From: Pseudomonas sp. G34
GTDB lineage: Bacteria; Pseudomonadota; Gammaproteobacteria; Pseudomonadales; Pseudomonadaceae
Direction: 5' to 3'
Length of the DNA stretch: 64,000 nucleotides
Assembly (NCBI RefSeq): GCF_031119625.1
Contig: NZ_JAVHZV010000010.1
Span: 62,001 to 126,000, forward strand
In this document: piece by piece, positions 38,358 to 49,269 of the stretch
Numbering within the stretch: the stretch's first letter is position 1
Layout of the letters: each line of letters begins with the position of its first letter
Translations under genes and position numbers: made by a program
The notes under the pieces: generated by a model
Told to the model about the DNA's origin: nothing
The model's database searches: none
The model's input: only the letters and a program-made list of their open reading frames with translations

Positions 38358-39137
38358 TCAGCTGCTACGGCGCACCTGCAGGCCCGAGTAGCCGTGCTCG
38401 CCGGGCTCGCCATCGACTACCAGCTGACCGCTTGCCGCCAGCTCGCGGGCACGCCAGAACAGCAAGTAATCGCTGGCGAAGAAACCGTCGCAGCGCGCCA
38501 TCACCTCGGCCATGACCCGGGCCAGAGGTTGCGGCTCGGCGCGGGCGTGGCGCAGCAGCGCCGCGTCGATGGCCTGGTAATCCTCGGCCGTGAAATGGCC
38601 CGCCTGCCAGCGATGAATCAGCCCGCCATCGGCCACGGCGGCCCGCCATTGCGCGGCCAGGCTGGCACGGCGCTGGGCCTCGACCACACGCGGTTTGGCC
38701 AGGCCCAGCAACGCTTGCGGCGCATGCATGGCCACCGCCTGGCGGCTCTGCACCCAGCTGTTGCCGGTGCCGCAGGCCACCTCGATCAGCGCCACGGGGC
38801 TGCCTTCCAACGCGCTGGCTACCCGCGCCAGCAGCAGCTGCTCGCTGGCACTGTCGCCATGCCAGACGGTAACCGGCCGCGCCTGCAGCGCCAGGCCGGC
38901 AAGCCACTGCGCGTCGGCGGGCAGCTCCGTAGCGAAATCCGGCAGCGGCGCCACGCCCTCGGGCCACAGCGCGTGCCAGAACGCCACGCGCGCCGCACAG
39001 GGCGGTGTGTCGACATCACCCAGCGGGCCGACGGCCAGATCGTCGCGCAGTACGCGCAGGCCAGCTTCGGCGGCCTGCGGGCCGATCACATGGGCGACGC
39101 CGGCGACAGCGTTGTCACCACAGACCAGATGCCACAT
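38358..39137 (-). CDS. DUF1835-type conserved protein
   Basis: 259-aa protein that looks like the DUF1835/DUF3658 family: start MWHLVCGDNAVAGV, then DDLAVGPLGDVD, and WHGDSASEQLLLARV. No membrane span or signal peptide. The role of the family is unknown. It is convergent with the AraC gene, the two stops being one base apart. Confidence 0.75.
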   Translation of the reverse strand: MWHLVCGDNAVAGVAHVIGPQAAEAGLRVLRDDLAVGPLGDVDTPPCAARVAFWHALWPEGVAPLPDFATELPADAQWLAGLALQARPVTVWHGDSASEQLLLARVASALEGSPVALIEVACGTGNSWVQSRQAVAMHAPQALLGLAKPRVVEAQRRASLAAQWRAAVADGGLIHRWQAGHFTAEDYQAIDAALLRHARAEPQPLARVMAEVMARCDGFFASDYLLFWRARELAASGQLVVDGEPGEHGYSGLQVRRSS

Positions 39138-39156
39138 AAGTCCTCCTCGTCGAGCG

Positions 39157-40230
39157 TTACGGGGTGAGTTTCACCGCCAGCGCCGGCTTGTCGCCCTGCT
39201 GCCAGGTGCCGGTCAGGCTGCCATCGGCCTGGAATTCGAGTTCGAAGCGGGCCGGCGGTTCGCCGTTCTCGTGAAGGGTGAGGAAGTCCTGTTGGAATTC
39301 GCCGCCCAGTTCGATCTGTTTGGCATGCTTGTCGTAGAAGTAGCTGGCCGACAGGCTGTGATCGGCATAGGGCTGCTCGATCACCAAGGTGATCGGATAA
39401 GGCCCGAGAGTGCCGTGGTAGACGCCTTGCGCCGTGCTATTGGCCGGCAAGGTGCAGTCGCTGCGTTTTTCCAGCAGCAGGCAGCGGCCGTAGGGGCTGA
39501 GATCGCCGCTCAGGGCCTGATAGCCGAGGCTGTTGGCGAACTCGCCAAGGTCGTCCAGCGCACGGCTGGCATGGTTGGCACAGGTCTCGCCTATCAGCGT
39601 CAGGCTGTCGCTGCCCAGTTGCAAGCGGTCGTAGTCAAGGCTGGCGGCGCGGCGCATGCCCACGCATTGGCGGTACATGGCGCGCTGACCTTCCAGCCAC
39701 TGCTCGTCGTCGCTGAGGTTTTCGGCGTCGTCGGCCTTGGCGGGCGGCAATGCGGTCAGGAAATCTTCCAGGCGTTTGACCCGCTGCTTCTGCAGCTCGC
39801 CCTGCACACGCAGCAACCCCTCGGGAGTGAGCAACTGCGGCAAGCCGATGGGCCGCCCGCTGGCCAGGTCGAAGTTGTAGCTGCGTGAACCCTGGCTGGT
39901 GTAGGCGCCGGTGTACTCGCCGTCGATGTTCAGCGACAGATAGCCTGGCCCCTGGCCGACGACCTGATAATCGAGGTTGTTCACGCCCCAGATTTCCCCA
40001 TCCTTGGGCTGTACCTTCTCGAACGGCGATTTGCTGAACCGCCCCGGCAGCGCCTGCAGTTCGCGCGCATGCAAAAAGGTGTTGATACGCCCGATGGCCG
40101 GGCTGTCGCCGACCAGCAGCGGGAAGCGATAGGTCTCCCAGTCGCTGCGCTTGGCGGTGAGGTCATCGATACGCACATCGGCCAGCGCAGGCAGGGCGAT
40201 GGCAACCAGGGGCAATAGCAGCAAGCGCAC
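39157..40230 (-). CDS. Secreted protein of unknown function
   Basis: About 357 aa with an N-terminal signal peptide (LLLLPLVAIALPALA before DVRIDD). The remainder is mixed and soluble-looking, probably periplasmic, with cysteines at wide spacing and a C-terminal stretch of beta character. Two GTG codons can start it (40236 and 40230); the second has AGGA seven bases upstream and is preferred. No family recognised. Confidence 0.7.
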   Translation of the reverse strand: MRLLLLPLVAIALPALADVRIDDLTAKRSDWETYRFPLLVGDSPAIGRINTFLHARELQALPGRFSKSPFEKVQPKDGEIWGVNNLDYQVVGQGPGYLSLNIDGEYTGAYTSQGSRSYNFDLASGRPIGLPQLLTPEGLLRVQGELQKQRVKRLEDFLTALPPAKADDAENLSDDEQWLEGQRAMYRQCVGMRRAASLDYDRLQLGSDSLTLIGETCANHASRALDDLGEFANSLGYQALSGDLSPYGRCLLLEKRSDCTLPANSTAQGVYHGTLGPYPITLVIEQPYADHSLSASYFYDKHAKQIELGGEFQQDFLTLHENGEPPARFELEFQADGSLTGTWQQGDKPALAVKLTP

Positions 40231-40302
40231 GAGCACGTCCTTAATGCAGTCACGAAAGGCCGGCAGTATCCGCCACGTCCCCCGCGAACTCCAGACGAAG
40301 GC

Positions 40303-41721
<1,419 letters not shown>

Positions 41722-41748
41722 GGTCTCTATTCCTCCGTCGGCGGGTTT

Positions 41749-43056
41749 TCAGTCTTTCAGTTCGATGCGCTGGATACGGCCGACCACTAGCAGGTAACAA
41801 AACACCGCCAGGAGGGAGTTGGCCGCCACGTAGGCCAGGGCCAGGTCGAACGAGCCGCTGCGGCTGACCAGGTAACCGACGATGATCGGCGTGGTGATCG
41901 CCGCCAGGTTGCCGAAGCTGTTGAAGAGCCCGCCGCTGAGCCCGACGATCTGCCGCGGCGAGGTGTCGGCCACCAGTGTCCAACCCAGGGTGCCGAAGCC
42001 CTTGCCGAAGAACGCCAGGGCCATCAGCGCCAGCACCGCGGCGTCGCTGTCGGCGAACACGCACAGGCCGATGGAGGCCGACAACGTCATGCCAGTGACG
42101 ATCGGCAGCTTGCGCGCCAGGGTCAGCGAGTAGCCGCGACGTACCAGGGCATCGGAAAGCATGCCGCCCGCCAGGCTGCCGACAAAGCCGCTGATGGCCG
42201 GCAATGCCGCAGCGAAACCGGCTCCGATCAGGGTCATGCCACGCTCCTGCACCAGATACACGGGAAACCAGGTCAGCAGAAAGTAGGTGGTGGCATTGCT
42301 CAGGTACTGGCCGGCGTAGATGCCCAGCAGGGTGCGCTGGCTCAGCAGCTGCCAAAGATGACCGCGCTGCCGGGGCTTGCCGGTCGCGGGCAGCGGCGTC
42401 AGGTCGAGCAGCCCGCCGCCGCGCTCGATATGCGCGAACTCGGCGGCGCCGATGCGCGGATGCAGGCGCGGGCTGTGGATGGTTCGCGCCCAGAGGAAGC
42501 ACAGCGCGAAACCGAAACAGCCGAGCACGATGAACACCTGCTGCCAGCCAAAGGCTTGCACCACCCAGCCCATCAGGGGGGCGAACAGCGCCGTGGAGCA
42601 ATACTGCGCCGAGCCGGACACCGCGGTGGCGGTGGCGCGCTCGGCGCTCGGGAACCAGGCGGCGATGATCCTCGCGTTGCCGGGAAAACAAGGGGCCGCA
42701 GCCAGGCCGACCGCCACGCGCAGCAGAAACAGGCTGGCCACCGTCCAGGCCACCGGCAGGAAGCCGACGAAACCCTGGGCGAAGGTGAGCGCCGACCAGC
42801 TCAACAGGGCGATGGCGTACACGCGCTTGACGTCGAAACGGTCGAACAGCCAGCCGCCAGGAATCTGCGCGACCACGTAGGCCCAGCCGAATGCCGAGAA
42901 GATATAACCGAGGGTCACCGCGTCGATGCCCAGGTCGGCCTGCAGGGCCGCCCCGGCGATGGACATGCTCGAGCGGTCGGCAAAGGTCACCGCAGTGACC
43001 AGAAACAGCATCGCCACGATGCTGAAGCGTACGCGTCCGATTCTAGGGGCAGCCAT
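41749..43056 (-). CDS. MFS transporter (anion:cation symporter/sugar-acid type)
   Basis: 435-aa major facilitator protein with 12 spans. The first loop signature GWLFDRFDVKRVY and N-terminal FADRSSMSIAGAALQADLGI resemble the GudP/GarP/ExuT-type anion-cation symporters for hexuronates, glucarate and related acids. Forms an operon with the 2-hydroxyacid dehydrogenase and is divergent from tctCBA across a 617-base control region. Confidence 0.88.
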   Translation of the reverse strand: MAAPRIGRVRFSIVAMLFLVTAVTFADRSSMSIAGAALQADLGIDAVTLGYIFSAFGWAYVVAQIPGGWLFDRFDVKRVYAIALLSWSALTFAQGFVGFLPVAWTVASLFLLRVAVGLAAAPCFPGNARIIAAWFPSAERATATAVSGSAQYCSTALFAPLMGWVVQAFGWQQVFIVLGCFGFALCFLWARTIHSPRLHPRIGAAEFAHIERGGGLLDLTPLPATGKPRQRGHLWQLLSQRTLLGIYAGQYLSNATTYFLLTWFPVYLVQERGMTLIGAGFAAALPAISGFVGSLAGGMLSDALVRRGYSLTLARKLPIVTGMTLSASIGLCVFADSDAAVLALMALAFFGKGFGTLGWTLVADTSPRQIVGLSGGLFNSFGNLAAITTPIIVGYLVSRSGSFDLALAYVAANSLLAVFCYLLVVGRIQRIELKD

Positions 43057-43228
43057 GAGCGATCCTTGCGATGAAACACGACACGGGAAAAAGGCCGGCG
43101 TCAGGGTTCACAGCGGATGTCGGGGGCTGCGGGGGCAATGTTGATCATCAGGGGCCTTGTTTGTTGTTATACGGCGCCGGGAGCGCGCGGGCGGATGGAG
43201 AACGAGCATACGGACTCGAACACAACTT

Positions 43229-43252
43229 TTGTCATACGTTATCGTACAACAA
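43229..43252. promoter_or_regulatory. Candidate GntR/FadR-type operator
   Basis: Interrupted palindrome TTGT-CA-TACG, central TTAT, CGTA-CA-ACAA. Arms TTGT/ACAA and TACG/CGTA are exact. The words GTTATAC at 43166 and GTCATACGACAA at 43386 repeat its half-site. No GntR gene is in view, so the regulator would be elsewhere. Confidence 0.45.
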
Positions 43253-43421
43253 CATAAAAAATCATCCCACACCTACCTACCGCGGCTTCTCAGAAGCCCA
43301 GTCGCATTTCTGCACGTGACTCAAAGCGCATCAACAGCAAGGGTTCCGTTGACAGCACCGAGCGAGCTTGGTACTAATTCGCCAAGTCATACGACAACCT
43401 ATAACAAGAGAGGCTACGGTC

Positions 43422-43505
43422 ATGCCTACGACCACAACTGCCTACCCGGGTGCCCCGACACCTCTGCTCCCCTTACCCCGGTCAAGCGCCCATGCCTGCG
43501 CCTGA
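43422..43505 (+). CDS. Possible 27-aa leader or decayed peptide
   Basis: ATG at 43422 is preceded by AAGAGAGG with suitable spacing; the frame stops at 43505. The product is Pro/Thr-rich with no recognisable motif. It could be a regulatory leader of tctCBA, but may be chance. Reported because it is the only start in the gap with a good ribosome site. Confidence 0.2.
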   Translation: MPTTTTAYPGAPTPLLPLPRSSAHACA

Positions 43506-43673
43506 TCACGCCGCTCCCGCATGCCTGCCTGTCGGCCACCAAGGCTTCTGCCATGGCCACGCTACCGCACCCGAGTCACGCCCTGTCTTCCTTCGCCTTG
43601 CGGCACGGCAGCGATGCGCCGTTCCCGATTCATCGTCATGAACTGACGGTCCTACACCACCACGGAGCTTCCA

Positions 43674-44651
43674 ATGAAAAAAATATTCCGCGCCTCTCTT
43701 CTATCTGCCGTCGTCGGCATGGGTGCCATCGGCGCTCAATCAGCAGCCATTGCTGATGAGGTCAAATGGCCGACCCGCCCGGTGCAGGTCGTGGTGATCG
43801 CCAACCCGGGCGGTGATACCGACTTCAACGCCCGCATGATGGCCAAGTACTTCAACGAGATCACCGGCAAGAACATGGTGGTGACCAACGTCGCCGGTGG
43901 TGGCGGAACCCTGGCAGCCGAGCAGGTGAAAGGCGCAGCCGCTGACGGCAACACCATTCTGTTCACCCACCCGGGGCAGCTGATCGTCAACGAAGTGGCG
44001 GGTCTGACCGAAGACAGCTACGAGACCTTCGATGTGGCCTGCATTGCCGGCGTCGACAAGAGCACCGTGTTCGTCGCCTCCAAGCAGTCGGGCGTGACCA
44101 ACATGCAGGATCTGGTCGAGAAGTCCAAGGCCAAGCCGGGCAGCATCACCTACGGCACCGAGATGGGCAGCTTCTCGCACCTGCAGGGCCTGATGCTGGA
44201 AAAACTCACCGGCGCCAAACTGAAGATGGTCGATGGTGGCACCGTATCCGACCGCGTGGTGGGCATGCTGGGCGGCCGCCTCGATCTGGGCGCCATCACC
44301 TATGGCTCGGTACAGGACTACGTCAACGGCGGCCAGATGGTTGCCCTCGGCCAGCCGAACGCCGAGCGCAACGAACTGCTGGGCGACGTGCCGACCCTGA
44401 AAGAGCAAGGCCTGGACATCACCATGGACAAGCCTTACGTGGTGGCCTTCCCGAAAGGTACCGATCCGGCGATCATCAAGAAGATGTCTGACATCATGAA
44501 ACAGATCACCGAGAAACCCGAGTACGCCGAAGACCTGAAGAAATTCAAGCAACCTGTCGCGTTCTACGGCACCGAAGAGGCCAAGCAGGTTCTGGCCAAG
44601 ACCCGCGAAGACTTCATGCAGTTCAAGGATCAACTGCGCCAGGCCAAGTGA
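43674..44651 (+). CDS. tctC: Tripartite tricarboxylate transporter substrate-binding protein TctC
   Basis: 325-aa periplasmic protein of the Bug/TctC family. Signal peptide about residues 1-27 (ASLLSAVVGMGAIGAQSAAIA) then DEVKWPTRPVQVVV. The conserved ligand loop follows (IANPGGDTDFNARMMA). Binds a carboxylate and passes it to TctAB. Followed by a hairpin in the 64-base gap before tctB. Confidence 0.9.
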   Translation: MKKIFRASLLSAVVGMGAIGAQSAAIADEVKWPTRPVQVVVIANPGGDTDFNARMMAKYFNEITGKNMVVTNVAGGGGTLAAEQVKGAAADGNTILFTHPGQLIVNEVAGLTEDSYETFDVACIAGVDKSTVFVASKQSGVTNMQDLVEKSKAKPGSITYGTEMGSFSHLQGLMLEKLTGAKLKMVDGGTVSDRVVGMLGGRLDLGAITYGSVQDYVNGGQMVALGQPNAERNELLGDVPTLKEQGLDITMDKPYVVAFPKGTDPAIIKKMSDIMKQITEKPEYAEDLKKFKQPVAFYGTEEAKQVLAKTREDFMQFKDQLRQAK

Positions 44652-44662
44652 GTCATGACGCC

Positions 44663-44689
44663 GCGCCGGCTCAATGAGCGGGCCGGCGC
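44663..44689 (+). repeat. Stem-loop between tctC and tctB
   Basis: GCGCCGGC (44663-44670) / GCCGGCGC (44682-44689), 11-base loop, 12 bases after the tctC stop. No T-run, so it is likely an mRNA-stabilising or partial-termination hairpin that keeps binding-protein mRNA in excess. Confidence 0.6.
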
Positions 44690-44715
44690 CGCGCATTCGT
44701 TCTTCGAGGTTTCAC

Positions 44716-45240
44716 ATGAGCACCACCGCGAAAAAGAAAGAGCTGATCATTGGCGTGGTCATGATCGGTGTCAGCCTCGCCTACATGGTGATGGCCTACC
44801 AGTTGCCCGGGCATGACGGCATCGATGCCGGCACCCTGCCCGTGCTGCTGGCCGGTTTCCTGACCCTGCTGGGCGTGTTTCAGCTGCTCGGCGCATTGCC
44901 GAAGAAAGGGCCCGGCGAAGAAGTGCCCGTGACCACCGCCAGCGACCTGCCCGAGGTGCCCAAGGAAGAAGCGCCAGCCGATGTCATCGAACCGAAAACC
45001 GTGCTGCTGACCCTCGGCCTGATCCTCGGGTACATGGCGCTGCTCGGCCCGGTCGGATTCCCGATCATGACGGTGATCTACCTGTACCTGCAGTTCCTGG
45101 TGCTGACGCCCGTCACGCAGAAACCTCGGCACGTCGTCTACCTGCTGACCGCGGCGATCTGCTCGGCCGTCATCTTCCTGCTGTTCCGCGAGGCCTTCGA
45201 CCTGTTGCTGCCCGCTGGCCTGCTGAACAACTTCATCTGA
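44716..45240 (+). CDS. tctB: Tripartite tricarboxylate transporter small permease TctB
   Basis: 174-aa inner-membrane protein with four spans and a hydrophilic central loop (about residues 65-95). The ATG at 44716 is used; the in-frame start at 44674 adds 14 basic residues and overlaps the hairpin. Ten bases before tctA. Confidence 0.88.
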   Translation: MSTTAKKKELIIGVVMIGVSLAYMVMAYQLPGHDGIDAGTLPVLLAGFLTLLGVFQLLGALPKKGPGEEVPVTTASDLPEVPKEEAPADVIEPKTVLLTLGLILGYMALLGPVGFPIMTVIYLYLQFLVLTPVTQKPRHVVYLLTAAICSAVIFLLFREAFDLLLPAGLLNNFI

Positions 45241-45249
45241 GGATCGACC

Positions 45250-46770
45250 ATGCTCGACTTATTGCAGCAAGGCTTCGGTGCCGTCTTCTCATTGAACATC
45301 ATGATGCTGATGGCCGTTGGCGTGGCCATGGGCATCGTCTTCGGCGCCGTGCCGGGGCTGTCGGCCACCATGGCCGTGGCGCTGTGCCTGCCGCTGACCT
45401 TCACCATGGGCCCGCAAGCGGGCCTGTCCCTGCTGGTCGCACTGTTCATCGGTGCCACCTCGGGGGGGTTGATCTCGGCGATCCTGCTGAAGATCCCCGG
45501 TACGCCGTCCTCCATCGCCACGGTGTTCGACGGCGGCCCGCTGATGGAACAGGGCCATGGCGTGAAAGCGCTGGGCGTGGGCATCGTGTTCTCGTTCCTG
45601 GGCACCATCTTCAGCATCGCCGCGCTGATGTTCATCGCCCCGCAGCTGGCCAAGGTAGCCCTGAGCTTCGGGCCCCATGAATACTTCGCCATCGCCGTAT
45701 TCTCCCTGACCCTGATCGCCACCCTGTCGGCCGGCTCCATGGTCAAGGGCCTGTTCGCCGGTGCACTGGGCATCGCCGTGTCTACCGTGGGCATCGCCCC
45801 GGTCGAGGCCATCCGCCGCTTCACCTTCGGGTTCAGCGAGCTCAACGGCGGGTTCTCGATGCTGACGGTGATGATCGGCATGTTCGCCGTGGCCGAGATC
45901 ATCAAACTCGCCGAAACCGGCCGGCATGCCGTGCAGGGCAAGGCCAAGTCGGTGAGCATGAAAAACATCAAGGGCTTCGGTTTCTCGCTCAAGGAGTTCC
46001 GCGAGCAACTGCCCAACGCTGGCCGCTCCGGCCTGATCGGCCTGGGCATCGGTATCCTGCCGGGTATCGGCGCGGGTACCTCGAACCTGGTGTCCTACAT
46101 CATCGCCAAGAAGCGCGCCAAGGATGGTGACACCTACGGCAAGGGCAACATCGGTGGCGTGGTGGCCAGCGAGACCGCCAACAATGCCGGTATCGGTGGC
46201 GCCATGATGCCGCTGATGACCCTCGGCATTCCCGGTGACACCGTTACCGCGATCATGCTCGGCGGCTTCCTGATCCACGGCATCCAGCCTGGCCCGCTGC
46301 TGTTCATCAGCCAGGGGCCACTGGTGTACACCATCTTCGCCGCGCTGATCGTCGCCACGGTGATGATGCTGTTCATGGAGTTCTACGGCCTGCGCCTGTT
46401 CATCAAGCTGCTCGACGTGCCCAAGCACATCCTGCTGCCGATCATCCTGGTGCTGTGCGTGGTCGGTGCCTTCGGCCTCTCCAGCCGCCTGTTCGACGTC
46501 TGGTCGATCCTGCTGTTCGGTCTGCTCGGCTACGGGTTCGTCAAGGCGGGCATGCCGGCGGCGCCGTTCATCATCGGCTTCATCCTCGGGCCGATGGCGG
46601 AAACCAACCTGCGCCGCGGCCTGATGCTGTCCGATGGCAACTTCACGGAGTTCTTCACCAACCCCATCGCCGGCACCTTCCTCGGCTTGGCGCTGGCGTT
46701 CATCCTCTGGCAAGTGTTCAGCGCACTGCGCCCGAAACCCAGCGCGATCAACGAGATTCTGCGTACCTGA
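45250..46770 (+). CDS. tctA: Tripartite tricarboxylate transporter large permease TctA
   Basis: 506-aa integral membrane protein with 11-12 spans. Hallmarks of TctA are GAVPGLSATMAVAL (about residues 34-47), GATSGGLISAILLKIPGTPSS, GIGAGTSNLVSY and GIPGDTVTAIMLG. Together with TctB and TctC it is a sodium- or proton-coupled carboxylate importer. Ends at a bidirectional terminator. Confidence 0.94.
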   Translation: MLDLLQQGFGAVFSLNIMMLMAVGVAMGIVFGAVPGLSATMAVALCLPLTFTMGPQAGLSLLVALFIGATSGGLISAILLKIPGTPSSIATVFDGGPLMEQGHGVKALGVGIVFSFLGTIFSIAALMFIAPQLAKVALSFGPHEYFAIAVFSLTLIATLSAGSMVKGLFAGALGIAVSTVGIAPVEAIRRFTFGFSELNGGFSMLTVMIGMFAVAEIIKLAETGRHAVQGKAKSVSMKNIKGFGFSLKEFREQLPNAGRSGLIGLGIGILPGIGAGTSNLVSYIIAKKRAKDGDTYGKGNIGGVVASETANNAGIGGAMMPLMTLGIPGDTVTAIMLGGFLIHGIQPGPLLFISQGPLVYTIFAALIVATVMMLFMEFYGLRLFIKLLDVPKHILLPIILVLCVVGAFGLSSRLFDVWSILLFGLLGYGFVKAGMPAAPFIIGFILGPMAETNLRRGLMLSDGNFTEFFTNPIAGTFLGLALAFILWQVFSALRPKPSAINEILRT

Positions 46771-46789
46771 TCGCTGCCGTGGAAACGAA

Positions 46790-46822
46790 AACGCCGCTCC
46801 AACTGGAGCGGCGTTTTTTATT
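46790..46822. terminator. Bidirectional intrinsic terminator between tctA and the yheV-like gene
   Basis: Perfect 11-bp stem AACGCCGCTCC (46790-46800) / GGAGCGGCGTT (46805-46815) with a 4-base loop. T-run TTTTTTATT follows on plus, and TTTTCGTTT follows on minus, so it serves both converging operons. Confidence 0.92.
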
Positions 46823-46834
46823 GTGGCGATGCTG

Positions 46835-47125
46835 TCAGTCGTCGCTTTTCTTCAGCTTCGGATTGGGGAAGAACTGCACCGCCTTGACCTTGGGGTCGGC
46901 CGGCTTCTTCGGCGTCAGGCCGCTGACGTTGACGCGGGTCGGCAGCTCCCTGGCCACCGAGTTGCCGCGCTCGTCCAGGGTGTCGGCGTAACCGCACTGC
47001 ACGCATTCACGGTGCGGCACGCCGTCGACGTTCCACATCTTGATGCTGTCCATCTCGCTGCACGCCGGGCATACGGCACCGGCGATAAAGCGCTTGGGCG
47101 TGACCTCTACAGGCGCGTCGCTCAT
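46835..47125 (-). CDS. YheV-like zinc-ribbon protein
   Basis: 96-aa protein of the YheV/DUF2387 family. Four cysteines C19-x2-C22 and C41-x2-C44 form a zinc ribbon, followed by a basic C-terminal tail. Function is unknown. Its start overlaps the prlC stop (ATGA), and prlC plus a yheV-like gene is a conserved pair (PA0067-PA0068). Confidence 0.88.
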   Translation of the reverse strand: MSDAPVEVTPKRFIAGAVCPACSEMDSIKMWNVDGVPHRECVQCGYADTLDERGNSVARELPTRVNVSGLTPKKPADPKVKAVQFFPNPKLKKSDD

Positions 47126-49170
47126 GCCGCCTCCGCGCTCAGGCCGAGATGGCGAAGCAGCGCGTCGATGCTTGGCTCACGGCCGCGGAAATCGACGAAC
47201 AGCACCATCGGCGCCTGGGAACCACCGCGCGCCAGGATCGCCTCGCGGAAGGCACGACCGGTCTGCGGGTTGAGCACGCCCTCTTCCTCGAACTTCGAGA
47301 AGGCGTCGGCGCTCAGCACCTCGGCCCACTTGTAGCTGTAGTAACCGGCCGCGTAACCGCCGGCGAAGATGTGCGCGAAGCTGTTGGGGAAGCGGTTGTA
47401 GGCCGGCGGATGCAGCACCGAGACCTCGTCGCGGATGCCTTCGAGCACCTCCAGTACACTGCGGCCGTCACCATGGGTGGCGTGCAGTTCGAAGTCGAAC
47501 AGCGAGAACTCCAGTTGGCGCACCATCATCAGGCCGGACTGGAAGTTCTTGGCGGCGAGCATCTTGTCGAGCAGGTCCTGGGGCAGCGGTTCGCCGGTCT
47601 GGTAATGGCCGGAGATCAGCGCCAGGCCCTCGGGCTCCCAGCACCAGTTTTCCATGAACTGGCTCGGCAGCTCGACGGCGTCCCAGGCCACGCCGTTGAT
47701 GCCGGATACGCCGACATGCTCGACGCGGGTCAGCAGGTGATGCAGGCCATGGCCGAATTCGTGGAACAGCGTGGTGACTTCATCATGGGTCAGCAGCGCC
47801 GGCTTGCCGGCCGAAGCAGGCGTGAAGTTGCACACCAGGTTGGCCACCGGGCTGACCAGCTCGCCGCTCAATGCACGGCGCTTGTCACGGGCGCCATCCA
47901 TCCAGGCACCGCCACGCTTGTTGGCGCGGGCGTAAAGATCGAAGAAGAAGCGCCCGACGTGCCCGCCGTTTTCGCTGATCTCGAACAGCCGCACGTCCGG
48001 GTGCCAGGTGTCGAAGTCATGCAGCTCCTTGATCTGGATGCCGTAGAGCTTCTCGACGATGGCGAACAGGCCACTCAACACCTTGTCGATGGGGAAGTAG
48101 GCACGCAGGATTTCCTGGGAAATGCTGTAGCGCTGCTCGCGCAGCTTCTCGCTGTAGTAGCCCACGTCCCAGCTCTGCAGGTCGTTGCAGCCCTGCTCGG
48201 CGGCGAATGCACGCAGCTCGGTCAGGTCCTGCTCGGCGAACGGCTTGCTGCGCACCGCCAGGTCGCGCAGGAAGCTCAGCACCTGTTCGGTGGAGTCGGC
48301 CATCTTGCTGGCCAGGCTCAGTTCGGAATAGTTGGCGAAGCCCAACAGGCGCGCCAGCTCCTGGCGCAGCTCGAGAATCTCGGCCATCACCGGGCCGTTG
48401 TCGTGCTGCCCGGCATTCGGACCCTGGTCCGAGGCCCGGGTGCAATAAGCCGCGTACAGCTCTTCGCGCAGCGCGCGGTTGTCGGCGTAGGTCATCACCG
48501 CGTAGTAGCTGGGGAATTCCAGGGTGATCAGCCAGCCCTGCAGGTTCTTGGCCTCGGCGGCCTGCTGCATCTGCGCCTTGGCCGACTCGGTGATGCCGGC
48601 CAGGAGGCTTTCGTCCTCGATGTGCTTGGTCCAGGCCTGGGTGGCGTCCAGCAGCTGGTTGGAAAAGCGGCTGCCCAGCTCGGACAGCTTCATCTGGATC
48701 TCGCCGTAGCGCTTCTGCTGCTCGGGCGGCAGGTCGATACCGGACAGGCGGAAATCACGCAGGGCCTGTTCGAGAATGGTCTTCTGCGCGACATCGAAAT
48801 TCGCCGCTTCGGGGCTGGCGGCCAGCGCCTCGTAGGCCTGGAACAGGGCGCGGTTCTGGCCCATTTCCGTCCAGTATTCCGACAGCTTCGGCAGGCACGC
48901 CTCGTAGGCGGCACGCAGCTCGGGGTTGTTGCGCACGGCATTGAGGTGGCTGACCGGGCTCCAGGCGCGGCCCAGCTTGGCGCCCTGCTCGTCGAGCGCG
49001 TCGATCAGGCTTTCCCAGCGCGGCGCATCGCCCTGGCTGGCCAGCACCTTGGCGACCACGCTGCGGCTCTCGGCGAGAATGGCGTCCACCGCCGGCTCTA
49101 CATGCTCGGGCTTGATGGTCGAATACGGCGGCAGGTCGAAATCTTGCAGCAGGGGATTGTTCGCACTCAC
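47122..49170 (-). CDS. prlC: Oligopeptidase A (PrlC), M3 metallopeptidase
   Basis: 682-aa cytoplasmic thimet-type zinc peptidase degrading short peptides such as cleaved signal peptides. The zinc motif HEFGH is at residues 470-474, with the downstream Glu ligand in the ESxxW-like helix region (NGVAWDAVELPSQFMENW). Full length. Divergent from the gamma carbonic anhydrase at 49270. Confidence 0.96.
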   Translation of the reverse strand: MSANNPLLQDFDLPPYSTIKPEHVEPAVDAILAESRSVVAKVLASQGDAPRWESLIDALDEQGAKLGRAWSPVSHLNAVRNNPELRAAYEACLPKLSEYWTEMGQNRALFQAYEALAASPEAANFDVAQKTILEQALRDFRLSGIDLPPEQQKRYGEIQMKLSELGSRFSNQLLDATQAWTKHIEDESLLAGITESAKAQMQQAAEAKNLQGWLITLEFPSYYAVMTYADNRALREELYAAYCTRASDQGPNAGQHDNGPVMAEILELRQELARLLGFANYSELSLASKMADSTEQVLSFLRDLAVRSKPFAEQDLTELRAFAAEQGCNDLQSWDVGYYSEKLREQRYSISQEILRAYFPIDKVLSGLFAIVEKLYGIQIKELHDFDTWHPDVRLFEISENGGHVGRFFFDLYARANKRGGAWMDGARDKRRALSGELVSPVANLVCNFTPASAGKPALLTHDEVTTLFHEFGHGLHHLLTRVEHVGVSGINGVAWDAVELPSQFMENWCWEPEGLALISGHYQTGEPLPQDLLDKMLAAKNFQSGLMMVRQLEFSLFDFELHATHGDGRSVLEVLEGIRDEVSVLHPPAYNRFPNSFAHIFAGGYAAGYYSYKWAEVLSADAFSKFEEEGVLNPQTGRAFREAILARGGSQAPMVLFVDFRGREPSIDALLRHLGLSAEAA

Positions 49171-49269
49171 GTCGGGTACCTGTGGTGGAATGAATTAGAA
49201 AGACTGACAACTGATATGGCGGTCATCTTAATTACAATCAACCCCCGACGCAGCTTAAGAGGTTCTATC

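Larger units (their letters stand above)
43057..43673. other. 617-base control region between MFS and tctC
   Basis: No convincing long gene. AT-richer than the surroundings around 43200-43270. Holds three look-alike words TTGTTATACGG (43164-43174), TTGTCATACG-TTAT-CGTACAACAA (arms at 43229-43252) and AAGTCATACGACAACC (43384-43399), and a 27-codon open frame with a good ribosome site at 43422. The second half (43430-43660) is Pro/Thr/His-codon rich and looks non-coding or decayed. Confidence 0.6.

Noticed and set aside
43157..43756. A 199-codon frame overlapping the start of tctC
   Set aside because: It begins at TTG without a ribosome site, is rich in His/Pro/Thr/Ser and runs out of frame into tctC, which has a signal peptide and family motifs.
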